From Inquilinus sp039594555 (GTDB taxonomy: Bacteria > Pseudomonadota > Alphaproteobacteria > DSM-16000 > Inquilinaceae): a stretch of DNA of 7,273 nt. Under the pieces are notes generated by a model that searched no databases, was not told the DNA's origin, and saw nothing but the letters and a program-made list of their open reading frames with translations. The stretch covers positions 1-7,273 of the forward strand of contig NZ_JBCNNF010000348.1 in assembly GCF_039594555.1 (NCBI RefSeq). The letters are read 5' to 3'. Positions 1 through 5,590 of this stretch are shown in pieces. How positions within the stretch are numbered: position 1 is the stretch's first letter; the number at the start of each line of letters is the position of its first letter. Made by a program: the position numbers and the translations under genes.

Positions 1-29
1 GGCACGGGGTGCCGTCACTTTCGGCCACG

Positions 30-56
30 ACCGAAGCCTCACCGCAAGGCTCCGGT
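30..56 (+). terminator. Weak hairpin, possible terminator of an upstream gene
   Basis: ACCG (30-33) pairs with CGGT (53-56) and AGCCT (35-39) with AGGCT (47-51), with one A/C mismatch between them and a 7-nt loop. The hairpin is followed by a moderately T-rich stretch with TTTT at 65-68 and again near 75-78. The T-run is offset about 8 nt from the stem, so this is not a canonical intrinsic terminator. It may mark the end of a gene lying left of the window. Confidence 0.25.
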
Positions 57-98
57 TCGCTTGGATTTTACAGATTTTAACCCTCACCTCAGCGAATG

Positions 99-113
99 TT
101 TTGCGTCGCAAAA
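99..113. promoter_or_regulatory. Perfect 15-bp palindrome, candidate operator
   Basis: TTTTGCG (99-105), a single central T (106) and CGCAAAA (107-113) form a perfect 7+1+7 inverted repeat in the AT-richer part of the leader, about 230 bp upstream of the glycosyltransferase start. The form suits a dimeric helix-turn-helix regulator site. As RNA the single-base loop would be strained, so a DNA-level role is more likely. I found no second copy in the window, and the cognate regulator is unknown. Confidence 0.4.
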
Positions 114-238
114 AAGATTTCCCATTGCTTAGAGACTGATGGTAGCTTACCCGGACTTGGTTTCGGGTTCATGCACAGGCGGTCGTCGTAAACCGTCATG
201 CCGTCGGACCAGGATCTCCGGATCCGGCACCGGCAGAC

Positions 239-288
239 CAGGGGGAACAGCGTCCCGAAAGGTTTCGTGTGGACGGTGTGTCCCCCTG
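239..288 (+). promoter_or_regulatory. Long imperfect stem-loop in the glycosyltransferase leader
   Basis: An outer 8-bp stem, CAGGGGGA (239-246) with TCCCCCTG (281-288), is continued by ACA (247-249) with TGT (277-279) across a bulged G280. After a G250/G276 mismatch, CGTCC (251-255) pairs with GGACG (271-275). After a 3-nt bulge (268-270), CGAA (256-259) pairs with TTCG (264-267), closing a 4-nt loop. In total about 20 base pairs nest within 50 nt. No U-run follows in either direction, so it is not a classic intrinsic terminator. It lies 57 nt before the start codon and could be a structured 5' leader element. Confidence 0.45.
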
Positions 289-296
289 AAAACCGT

Positions 297-315
297 GCCG
301 CCAGGATCGGGCGGC
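297..315 (+). promoter_or_regulatory. Second leader hairpin just upstream of the Shine-Dalgarno
   Basis: GCCGCC (297-302) and GGCGGC (310-315) form a perfect 6-bp GC-only stem with a 7-nt loop. It begins 8 nt after the larger hairpin and ends 15 nt before the AAAGGAG ribosome binding site at 331-337. Together the two make a tandem structured leader. The functional reading (translation control or mRNA stability) is inference; GC-rich DNA gives short stems by chance. Confidence 0.3.
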
Positions 316-345
316 CGGACGACAGCTTGCAAAGGAGCAGGACGT

Positions 346-1671
346 ATGGCTCAAGACCAGATCCTGTTCGACGTGACCCGGCTGGTGCGCCGATCCGGCA
401 GCGCAACACCGACGGGCGTCGATCGCGTGGAGCTGACCTACGGCCGGCACATGCTGGAGCGCTATCCGAACGAGGTGCAGTTCATCGCCCGCTGGCGCTC
501 GCGCTACTGGCAGCTGTCCACCCCGGCCTTCGCCCAGTTCGTCGCCAGCCGGTGGGAGCGCTGGAGCTTCGGCGCCCACCGCATCCGCACCCGGGATGTG
601 GAGCGGATCGCCCGGTTCATCGGCGTGCCGACGGAGCAGTTCAGCGGCAGCGGCCGGTACTCGGTGTCGCCGCCGACGCCCCCCGTCCGCCCCTCCGCCC
701 CGCTGCTGCAGCTCGGCATGGATGCGCTGCTGGGCGCCCGCGGGCTGCTGTCGCGCATGATCAGCATCAGCGCCCGGCGGCAGCAGGCGATCTACGTCAA
801 CGTCTCGCATGAAGGGCTGCACCAGCCGGCGACGCTGCAGCGCCTGGTGGCGCGCCGCAAGCTGGCGCCGATCTACCTGGTGCACGACCTGATCCCGATC
901 GACCATCCGGAATATGTCCGGCCGGGCCATGCCGACCGGCATGTGGCGCGGATCGAGGCGATCTCCACCACCGCCGCCGCCACCATCGTCAACTCGCAGC
1001 AGACCAAGCGCGACCTGATGAAGCATGTCGGCGACATGAATGACGTCTTCGTCGCGCCGCTCGGGGTCGACCGCCGCTTCGCGCCGCAGAAGGTCAACGA
1101 CCTGGAGAGCGAGCCCTATTTCCTAATCATCGGCACGATCGAGCCGCGCAAGAACCACCTGTTCATGCTGCAGGTCTGGCGCGCTTTGGTGCAGAAGCTG
1201 GGCAAGGCCGCGCCGAAGCTGGTGATCGTCGGCCGCCGCGGCTGGGAGAACGAGAACGTCATCGACATGATCGAGCGCTGCGAGCAGATCTCTGACCATG
1301 TCATCGAGCTGGGCCGGGTGCCCGACGCGGTGCTGCACCGCCTGCTGATCGGCACCCGCGCCGTGCTGTTCCCCTCCTTCGCCGAGGGCTATGGCCTGCC
1401 GCTGGTCGAGGGCCTGTCCTGCTCGGTGCCGGTGATCTGCTCCGACCTGCCGGTGTTCCACGAGCTGGGCAGCGGCATCCCGGAATATCTCGATCCGCTG
1501 GACGGCCCCGGCTGGATGGACATGATCATCGACTATGCCCAGCCGAACTCGCTGCGCCGCCAGGCGCAGATGGCCCGGCTGGCGCGGTTCAAGGCGCCGA
1601 CCTGGGACCGGCATTTCAACATCTTCGACGACGTCGTCGCCGATGTGCGGCGGAAATACAGCATCTGCTGA
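346..1671 (+). CDS. Family 4 glycosyltransferase (GT-B fold)
   Basis: A retaining GT4-type glycosyltransferase of 441 aa, expected to move a sugar from a nucleotide-sugar donor to a lipid-linked glycan at the cytoplasmic face of the inner membrane. The start at 346 is chosen because AAAGGAG (331-337) sits 8 nt upstream and family-like sequence begins at once (ILFDVTRLVRR); the open frame reaches back to 139 but reads as leader. Visible marks are a Gly-containing N-terminal loop with TPTGVDRVE (residues 21-29), VHDLIP (179-184), the nucleotide-binding-domain opening IEPRKN (E266, R268, K269), and the GT4 EX7E motif E347-E355 in EGYGLPLVE. A proline-rich stretch (about 106-119) may be a linker. 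No signal peptide or membrane segment is seen. Donor and acceptor cannot be read from sequence. It converges on the hydrolase gene with a 19-bp gap. Confidence 0.9.
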   Translation: MAQDQILFDVTRLVRRSGSATPTGVDRVELTYGRHMLERYPNEVQFIARWRSRYWQLSTPAFAQFVASRWERWSFGAHRIRTRDVERIARFIGVPTEQFSGSGRYSVSPPTPPVRPSAPLLQLGMDALLGARGLLSRMISISARRQQAIYVNVSHEGLHQPATLQRLVARRKLAPIYLVHDLIPIDHPEYVRPGHADRHVARIEAISTTAAATIVNSQQTKRDLMKHVGDMNDVFVAPLGVDRRFAPQKVNDLESEPYFLIIGTIEPRKNHLFMLQVWRALVQKLGKAAPKLVIVGRRGWENENVIDMIERCEQISDHVIELGRVPDAVLHRLLIGTRAVLFPSFAEGYGLPLVEGLSCSVPVICSDLPVFHELGSGIPEYLDPLDGPGWMDMIIDYAQPNSLRRQAQMARLARFKAPTWDRHFNIFDDVVADVRRKYSIC

Positions 1672-1676
1672 GGAGC

Positions 1677-1693
1677 TGAGGCGGTAGGCCTCA
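1677..1693. terminator. Small hairpin between two convergent genes
   Basis: TGAGGC (1677-1682) and GCCTCA (1688-1693) form a perfect 6-bp stem with a 5-nt loop in the short gap between the glycosyltransferase stop and the hydrolase stop; the right arm includes the hydrolase stop codon. A symmetric hairpin here could help end transcription from both sides. No T-run follows in either direction, so the terminator assignment is weak. Confidence 0.25.
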
Positions 1694-2500
1694 CGCGCCC
1701 CGGAACAGGGCGGCGACGATCGCCTCCGGCGCATCCTCCTGCACCAGATGGCCGGAATCCGGCACGCGGGTCAGCGCCCCGCCGGTGAGCTTCGTCGCCA
1801 GGCGCTCGCCCTGCGCTATCGGGATCCACCGGTCCTGCTCGCCCCACAGGATCTCGACCGGCCAGGGCATCGGACCGTAGGCGGGCTCGATCTCTTCGAG
1901 ATAGCGGTCATGCATCTGCGCGATCTGGCGGTAGAAGGCCGGGCGCCCCGCCGGTCCCTGCCAGGGCCGCATGTAGATGCCCATCGCCTCCTCGGTCAGC
2001 GGGTTGCGCGCCGCGCCCTGAATATAGACCCGCAGCAGCGCGTCATGGGCGTAGTCCGGCAGCCCGGCGAAGGCCTGCTCATGCTTGGCGACATGAAGGA
2101 AGAAGGGTGAGCCGGAGGGCGGCAGCGCCACCGGGTCGATCAGGGTCAGGCGCCGGTAGCGGCACCCGTCGAGATAGTGGGCCCGCAGCACGGCCATGCC
2201 GCCGAAATCATGGGCCAGCACCTCCGGCTGCTCCAGCCCCCATTCCCGCAGCAGGGCGGCGAACAGCGCGTTCTGCACCGCCGGCGACACGTCCTGCCCG
2301 TCGCGCTGCTCCGACTCGCCATAGCCGAGCAGGTCGAAGACATGGACGCGCCAGCGGGTCGCGGCCAGCGGCGCGATCCGGCGCCAGACCTGGGACGAGA
2401 ACGGCGTGCCGTGCACCATCACCAGCGGCGGCCCGTCGCCGAGCACGCCCCAGGCCACGCTCTGGCCGCGGAAGGTGAAACGCCGATCGAGGGTCAGCAT
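1691..2500 (-). CDS. Alpha/beta-fold hydrolase with Asp nucleophile (haloalkane dehalogenase / epoxide hydrolase type)
   Basis: A 269-aa soluble alpha/beta hydrolase without signal peptide, so probably cytoplasmic. The oxyanion-hole motif HGTPF is at residues 30-34. The nucleophile elbow reads A-H-D-F-G-G with Asp98 in place of Ser, as in haloalkane and haloacetate dehalogenases and epoxide hydrolases, which work through a covalent alkyl-enzyme ester. Asp223 (in WGEQDRW) and His251 (in DSGHLVQED) complete a D-D-H triad. A cap region lies at about 130-200 and includes RPWQG (178-182) and GRPAFYRQ (185-192). Phe99 stands where many relatives have Trp, so a dehalogenase call is uncertain; an epoxide or ester substrate remains possible. 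GGAGG (complement of 2507-2511) lies 6 nt before the ATG. It is third in the minus-strand gene row, 84 bp after the LTA-synthase-like gene, and may be co-transcribed. Its link to polysaccharide synthesis is unclear. Confidence 0.85.
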   Translation of the reverse strand: MLTLDRRFTFRGQSVAWGVLGDGPPLVMVHGTPFSSQVWRRIAPLAATRWRVHVFDLLGYGESEQRDGQDVSPAVQNALFAALLREWGLEQPEVLAHDFGGMAVLRAHYLDGCRYRRLTLIDPVALPPSGSPFFLHVAKHEQAFAGLPDYAHDALLRVYIQGAARNPLTEEAMGIYMRPWQGPAGRPAFYRQIAQMHDRYLEEIEPAYGPMPWPVEILWGEQDRWIPIAQGERLATKLTGGALTRVPDSGHLVQEDAPEAIVAALFRGA

Positions 2501-2584
2501 GGACCGCCTCCAGGAAGCTGTTGTTCCTGCTAGGACGGCAGGCCCCTGCGGCAGGTTCCCGATGCCGACGTTTCGACCGTAGGA
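2501..2584 (-). other. Gap between LTA-synthase-like gene and hydrolase gene
   Basis: These 84 bp hold the hydrolase ribosome binding site (complement of 2507-2511) and repeated GCAGG/CCTGC units. CCTGC (2526-2530) can pair with GCAGG (2538-2542), and that GCAGG can instead pair with CCTGC (2545-2549). None is followed by a T-run on the minus strand, so I see no strong terminator separating the two genes. I see no clear promoter either. Confidence 0.4.
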
Positions 2585-4060
2585 TCAGGTGTTGCGGTCA
2601 CCGCCCGCCAGCCAGGAGCGGATGAAGCGGTTGATCCGCTCCGGCCGCCACTGCACCGGGGCCGCCGCCTCCGGCCGGGGCGCGGCACGGCCGCAATCCA
2701 GGATCATGAAGTCGGTGCGGCGCTCGCGCTCCGGAGCCACCTCCGGCAGCACCGGGGCGTGGTCGCCGTAGAAGGCCAGCAGCGCCCGCTCCGCCGCCGC
2801 GTCGAGATGGCTTGTGAGCCGCGCCAGCATCGCATCGGCGTGGCCGATATGGTGCAGGTACTGCTGCAGCGGCGCGTCCTTGCCCGGCACCCGGCCGGGG
2901 CGAAAGGGGTCATGCGCCTCCATGGTGACGCAGACCAGGAACAGCCGCACCCCGTCGGCCCGCGCCCGCCACAGCTCGTCCTCGATCACACCGGCGACGG
3001 CATCGTCGGAGATGTAGTAGCCGCTGCGCTCGGCCCCCGGCAGGTCGCGCTGGCCGATGAAGCGCTCGAAGCCCAACGCCGGGATCGCCTCGCGCCGGCG
3101 GAAGAAGGTTTCATCATAGGGGTGCAGGAAGATCGTGCGCCAGCCCTGGCCGCGCAGCGCCGCGGCCAGCGAGGCCGGGGCGAAGCGCCACGGCCGCAGA
3201 TAGGGGTGAAGCCCGTCGAAGGACTGCTCGGCGGCGCCAAGGCCGGTGATCGCCGAGACCTCCGGCCGCAGCGTGTAGGCGCCGAAGCACGGCACCTCGA
3301 GCAGGCCGTGCGCCAGGGCCCGCGGCCTGAGGCGGTCGAATTCCGGCAGCTCGGTCGCGATGCCGATGCGGCGCAGATCCATGAAGGATTCCGACTGCAC
3401 CACGATCACGGCCTCGGCCGCGGGATCGGGTGTCGGCGCCGGCATCTCCGGCAGGGGCCGGCCGCCCTCGCCCCGCCAGCGCAGCCAGGCCGTCGGCAGC
3501 GACAGGGCCAGGCCGAAGCGCCGGATGGTGCCGCGGGGATCGGCGGGATCGGCGAAGGTCAGCGCCCGCGGCCAGGGAACGGCGAAGGCGGCGAGGCCGA
3601 GCAGCGCCGCCTCGCCCGCCAGCAGCGCCAACTGCGCCGGGACCGGGATGCTGCGCGGCTCCAGCCCCACCCAGGCCGCGATCACCGCGACCAGCAGCGC
3701 CGCGATGCCGATCAGGGCCAGGCCCTCCCGCCGCTCGATATAGAACAAGGCGGGGTGTCGCAGCATCGGCAGGATGAAGGCGAAGTCGGAGAACACCAGC
3801 GGCTCGTACAGGGCGCGGTGCTTGGCGTTGGAGATCGCCACCAGGATGGCCAGCGTGATCAGGCTGGCGGCCAGGGCGAACCAGAAGCGGCCGAACAGGC
3901 CGAGCCAGGTGCCGAGCATGAGCAGGAACACGACGGCGCGGCCGAGGAGGGCGGCGCGGCTGCCGCCGAACATCCCCCGCCGCGGCCGGGCCAGGGCGTC
4001 CACCGCCTCCCAGGCGACGGCGCCGCCGGCCAGGCCGATCATCTCGGGCATGACCGGCAT
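2585..4060 (-). CDS. Membrane-anchored sulfatase-fold transferase (LTA synthase / phosphoglycerol transferase-like)
   Basis: A 491-aa inner-membrane protein with an N-terminal hydrophobic part (likely segments near 38-56, 59-76, 113-131 and 142-162) and a C-terminal alkaline-phosphatase/sulfatase-superfamily domain from about 215 to 455. Expected metal and catalytic residues are visible: Glu224 in QSESF, Thr263 in AYTLRPEVS as the likely phosphorylated nucleophile, His383 in MEAHDPF, and Asp433-His434 in YGDHAP. The EPLVFSDF stretch (86-93) also resembles the family. Relatives (LtaS, OpgB/MdoB) move phosphoglycerol from phosphatidylglycerol to a polymer or periplasmic glucan. Here the likely acceptor is the exported polysaccharide, which is inference; phosphoethanolamine transfer or hydrolysis is possible. 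GGGGAGG (complement of 4068-4074) lies 7 nt before the ATG. It begins 25 bp after the export lipoprotein gene, so the two are probably one operon. Four predicted membrane segments with an outside C-terminus leave the topology unsettled. Confidence 0.82.
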   Translation of the reverse strand: MPVMPEMIGLAGGAVAWEAVDALARPRRGMFGGSRAALLGRAVVFLLMLGTWLGLFGRFWFALAASLITLAILVAISNAKHRALYEPLVFSDFAFILPMLRHPALFYIERREGLALIGIAALLVAVIAAWVGLEPRSIPVPAQLALLAGEAALLGLAAFAVPWPRALTFADPADPRGTIRRFGLALSLPTAWLRWRGEGGRPLPEMPAPTPDPAAEAVIVVQSESFMDLRRIGIATELPEFDRLRPRALAHGLLEVPCFGAYTLRPEVSAITGLGAAEQSFDGLHPYLRPWRFAPASLAAALRGQGWRTIFLHPYDETFFRRREAIPALGFERFIGQRDLPGAERSGYYISDDAVAGVIEDELWRARADGVRLFLVCVTMEAHDPFRPGRVPGKDAPLQQYLHHIGHADAMLARLTSHLDAAAERALLAFYGDHAPVLPEVAPERERRTDFMILDCGRAAPRPEAAAPVQWRPERINRFIRSWLAGGDRNT

Positions 4061-4085
4061 GCCGCCGCCTCCCCTGCCGCCGGCC

Positions 4086-5279
4086 TCAGCCGCCGCCCGA
4101 CACCACCGTGGTCGCCGGGGTGCTGACCGAGATCGCGCCGCGCACCACCGACAGGAACTTCAGGAACTCGACCGAGGATGCGGTGCCGACATAGATCAGG
4201 TCGCGGGGCCGCACCGGGAACTGCTGGGCATAGAAGAAGCCGCGCGGATCCTCGAAGCTGAGGCGGTAGACCACCGGCACCGGCTGGCGCGCGGCCAGCA
4301 GCGGCGAGGTCGGCCGTATCGACTGGAACACCGCCCGCGATTCGAAGCGGAACACGAAGACGGCGCTGGCATCGGCGGCGTTCGGCGCCAGTCCGCCGGA
4401 CCGGCCGACCGCTTGGGCCAGGGTGAACGGCTCCTGGTCGATCGGCAACTCGCCGGAGCTGCTGACCGCGCCCAGCGCCGTGTAGGTCTGCGGCCGGCGG
4501 GTGATGTAGATGGTATCGTCCGGCTGGATATAGATGTTCTCGGCCGGGTCCTTCAGGATGGTCGGCAGCCCCACCGTCTCCGACGCCCCGGCGCGGGTCA
4601 GGGTGATGAAGGTTTCCGCCGGCAGCGACTTGATGCCGCCACCCTGGGCGATGACGTCGAGCAGCCTTTCGCCCCTGAGGTTGAGCGGCACCCGTGCCCC
4701 GCCGGTCTGGTCGCCCAGCACCGAGGCGGAGGCGGAGCCCGATTCCGGCACGGTGACGATCACCTGGGGCTGGCTGGCCTGGCTGGTCAGCGCTTTCTCG
4801 ATCGCAGCGGCGACCTGGGTCGGGGTCCGCCCGACCGCGCGGATCGGCGACGCCGCATAGGGCACGGAGATGTTGCCGCGCTGGTCGACGATCTGGGGCG
4901 GCAAGGTGACGCTGTGCGCGCCGTTATCGCCGGTCGGGGTGACGGCGCCGCCGCTGCCGGCGGCGAACAGGCCGGTGCCCGCTTCCCAGATCGATACCGA
5001 CACGGTGTCACCGACCCCGATCTGCTGCGTCGGCGCCGGCGCCTTGTCGCCGAAGCGCTGCATCAGGCTGGGACGCGGGGCGCGGTCCAGCGCCGCGATC
5101 GTGGTCTCGTTGAGATCGACGATGGCATATCGGGTGTCGACCGCCTTGGCCGCTTCCGCGGCCGAAGCTTTCTCGCCCGACGCCAGGATCTGGCCAGCCA
5201 GGGGACCGTTGCTCGGCAGCTCGCCGCAGGCGGGCAGCGCGATAACGGCGGGAAGGAGCCACGCCAGTCTCCAGGTCAT
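4086..5279 (-). CDS. Polysaccharide export outer-membrane lipoprotein (Wza/OPX family)
   Basis: A 397-aa lipoprotein expected to form the outer-membrane exit channel for capsule or exopolysaccharide. The start at 5279 is chosen because it gives a short signal peptide with lipobox LPAC, Cys18 being the lipidated residue; the frame opens upstream to 5402 but those 41 residues would bury the signal. The Shine-Dalgarno is weak (AGAAGAG, 11 nt upstream). A Poly_export domain covers about 86-178, with IGVGDTVSVSIWE at its start (87-99) and a Gly/Thr-rich insert at about 103-128. Two SLBB-type domains follow (about 183-262 and 265-364; GGGIKSLP at 213-220 and SGGLAPNA at 294-301). The C-terminus (366-397) has a short possible helix, then a Ser/Thr/Gly tail. 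About 65 mature residues precede the export domain. It leads the minus-strand gene row, consistent with being the first gene of an export operon. Family call is firm; the polymer is unknown. Confidence 0.92.
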   Translation of the reverse strand: MTWRLAWLLPAVIALPACGELPSNGPLAGQILASGEKASAAEAAKAVDTRYAIVDLNETTIAALDRAPRPSLMQRFGDKAPAPTQQIGVGDTVSVSIWEAGTGLFAAGSGGAVTPTGDNGAHSVTLPPQIVDQRGNISVPYAASPIRAVGRTPTQVAAAIEKALTSQASQPQVIVTVPESGSASASVLGDQTGGARVPLNLRGERLLDVIAQGGGIKSLPAETFITLTRAGASETVGLPTILKDPAENIYIQPDDTIYITRRPQTYTALGAVSSSGELPIDQEPFTLAQAVGRSGGLAPNAADASAVFVFRFESRAVFQSIRPTSPLLAARQPVPVVYRLSFEDPRGFFYAQQFPVRPRDLIYVGTASSVEFLKFLSVVRGAISVSTPATTVVSGGG

Positions 5280-5324
5280 GGGGCCGTCGTCTCTTCTGCC
5301 GTGCGCCGTAGCGCGAATGCTTGG

Positions 5325-5354
5325 GACATACCAGATTTCGAACGCAATAGCCAA
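5325..5354 (-). promoter_or_regulatory. Candidate promoter for the export lipoprotein operon
   Basis: Read on the minus strand, TTGGCT (complement of 5349-5354) and TATGTC (complement of 5325-5330) are 18 bp apart, with a TG one base upstream of the -10 element giving an extended -10 pattern. Transcription would begin near 5318 and leave a leader of about 40 nt. Matches to consensus are partial (four of six at -35, weaker at -10), so this is a candidate only. Confidence 0.3.
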
Positions 5355-5438
5355 TGCCTCAAATGCGTCCGATTTCAAATTCGAGTCCGGAAACCAAGGC
5401 ACAGAGCCGCTTGCCGGACCGCAAACCTGAAATTTCTG

Positions 5439-5467
5439 TTTTCGCGCCGCATTTTAGGTTTTATATC
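5439..5467 (+). promoter_or_regulatory. Weak candidate promoter for the second glycosyltransferase
   Basis: The most AT-rich part of the divergent region contains TATATC (5462-5467), preceded 17 bp upstream by TTTTCG (5439-5444). The -35 match is poor. If real, the transcript would carry a leader of about 115 nt containing the hairpin at 5548-5563. Confidence 0.2.
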
Positions 5468-5547
5468 TATAGCGCGCTCGCCAAATCTTGGATGGCGGCG
5501 CGGGTGAAGCTATGGTCCGATACGGCGCGTCGCCATCGGGGCCATGC

Positions 5548-5563
5548 CGAAGCCTCTGCTTCG
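5548..5563 (+). promoter_or_regulatory. Leader hairpin upstream of the second glycosyltransferase
   Basis: CGAAGC (5548-5553) and GCTTCG (5558-5563) form a perfect 6-bp stem with a 4-nt loop, ending 27 nt before the GTG start. A smaller GGCG/CGCC stem lies at 5524-5534. The placement resembles the hairpins before the first glycosyltransferase, though the sequences are not clearly related. Function is unproven. Confidence 0.25.
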
Positions 5564-5590
5564 AGTCGCCGGACAGCACAGGACCACGCC

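Larger units (their letters stand above)
1..345. other. Non-coding leader region upstream of the first glycosyltransferase
   Basis: No convincing gene lies here. All three forward frames close by about base 138, except the frame continuous with the downstream glycosyltransferase. That frame is open from 139 but encodes a Gly/Ser/Arg/Thr-rich stretch unlike the family, so it is read as untranslated leader. A minus-strand frame starting at a GTG near base 87 stays open to the left edge but looks like no protein I know. The stretch contains an AT-richer segment (about 60-130) suited to a promoter, a perfect palindrome, and several hairpins listed separately. I could not find a clean -35/-10 pair. 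Whether an upstream gene ends just left of the window cannot be decided. Confidence 0.6.
5280..5590. promoter_or_regulatory. Divergent control region between export operon and second glycosyltransferase
   Basis: This 311-bp stretch separates two divergently transcribed units and must hold promoters for both. It is clearly AT-richer in the middle (about 5320-5475) than the flanking genes. Open frames cross it on both strands but encode nothing family-like. Candidate promoter elements and a leader hairpin are listed separately. Confidence 0.6.

Noticed and set aside
1..13. GGCAC/GTGCC hairpin at the left edge as a terminator
   Set aside because: It has only 5 bp with a 3-nt loop and no T-run, and the context is cut off by the window edge.
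218..227. 10-bp palindrome CCGGATCCGG in the leader
   Set aside because: Short GC-rich palindromes are frequent at this base composition, and nothing else marks the site.
139..345. N-terminal extension of the first glycosyltransferase from the ATG at 139
   Set aside because: The 69 added residues are Gly/Ser/Arg/Thr-rich and unlike the family, they overlap the strong leader hairpins, and a good Shine-Dalgarno supports 346.
2759..4126. 455-aa plus-strand open frame opposite the LTA-synthase-like gene
   Set aside because: The translation is dominated by Arg, Gln, Gly, Ala, Asp and His with no domain-like sequence. It mirrors a well-supported minus-strand gene and is the usual antisense artefact of GC-rich DNA.
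5280..5402. 41-residue N-terminal extension of the export lipoprotein from 5402
   Set aside because: It would place the signal peptide and lipobox internally. Starting at 5279 gives a normal lipoprotein signal with Cys18.
3774..5507. 577-aa plus-strand open frame opposite the export lipoprotein gene
   Set aside because: It crosses a gene end, an intergenic gap and the divergent control region without family-like sequence, while the opposite strand encodes a clear OPX lipoprotein with lipobox.
31..5556. Shared 10-mer CCGAAGCCTC at 31-40 and 5547-5556 in the two glycosyltransferase leaders
   Set aside because: Many identical 10-mers are expected by chance in a 7-kb GC-rich window, and the flanks do not align.
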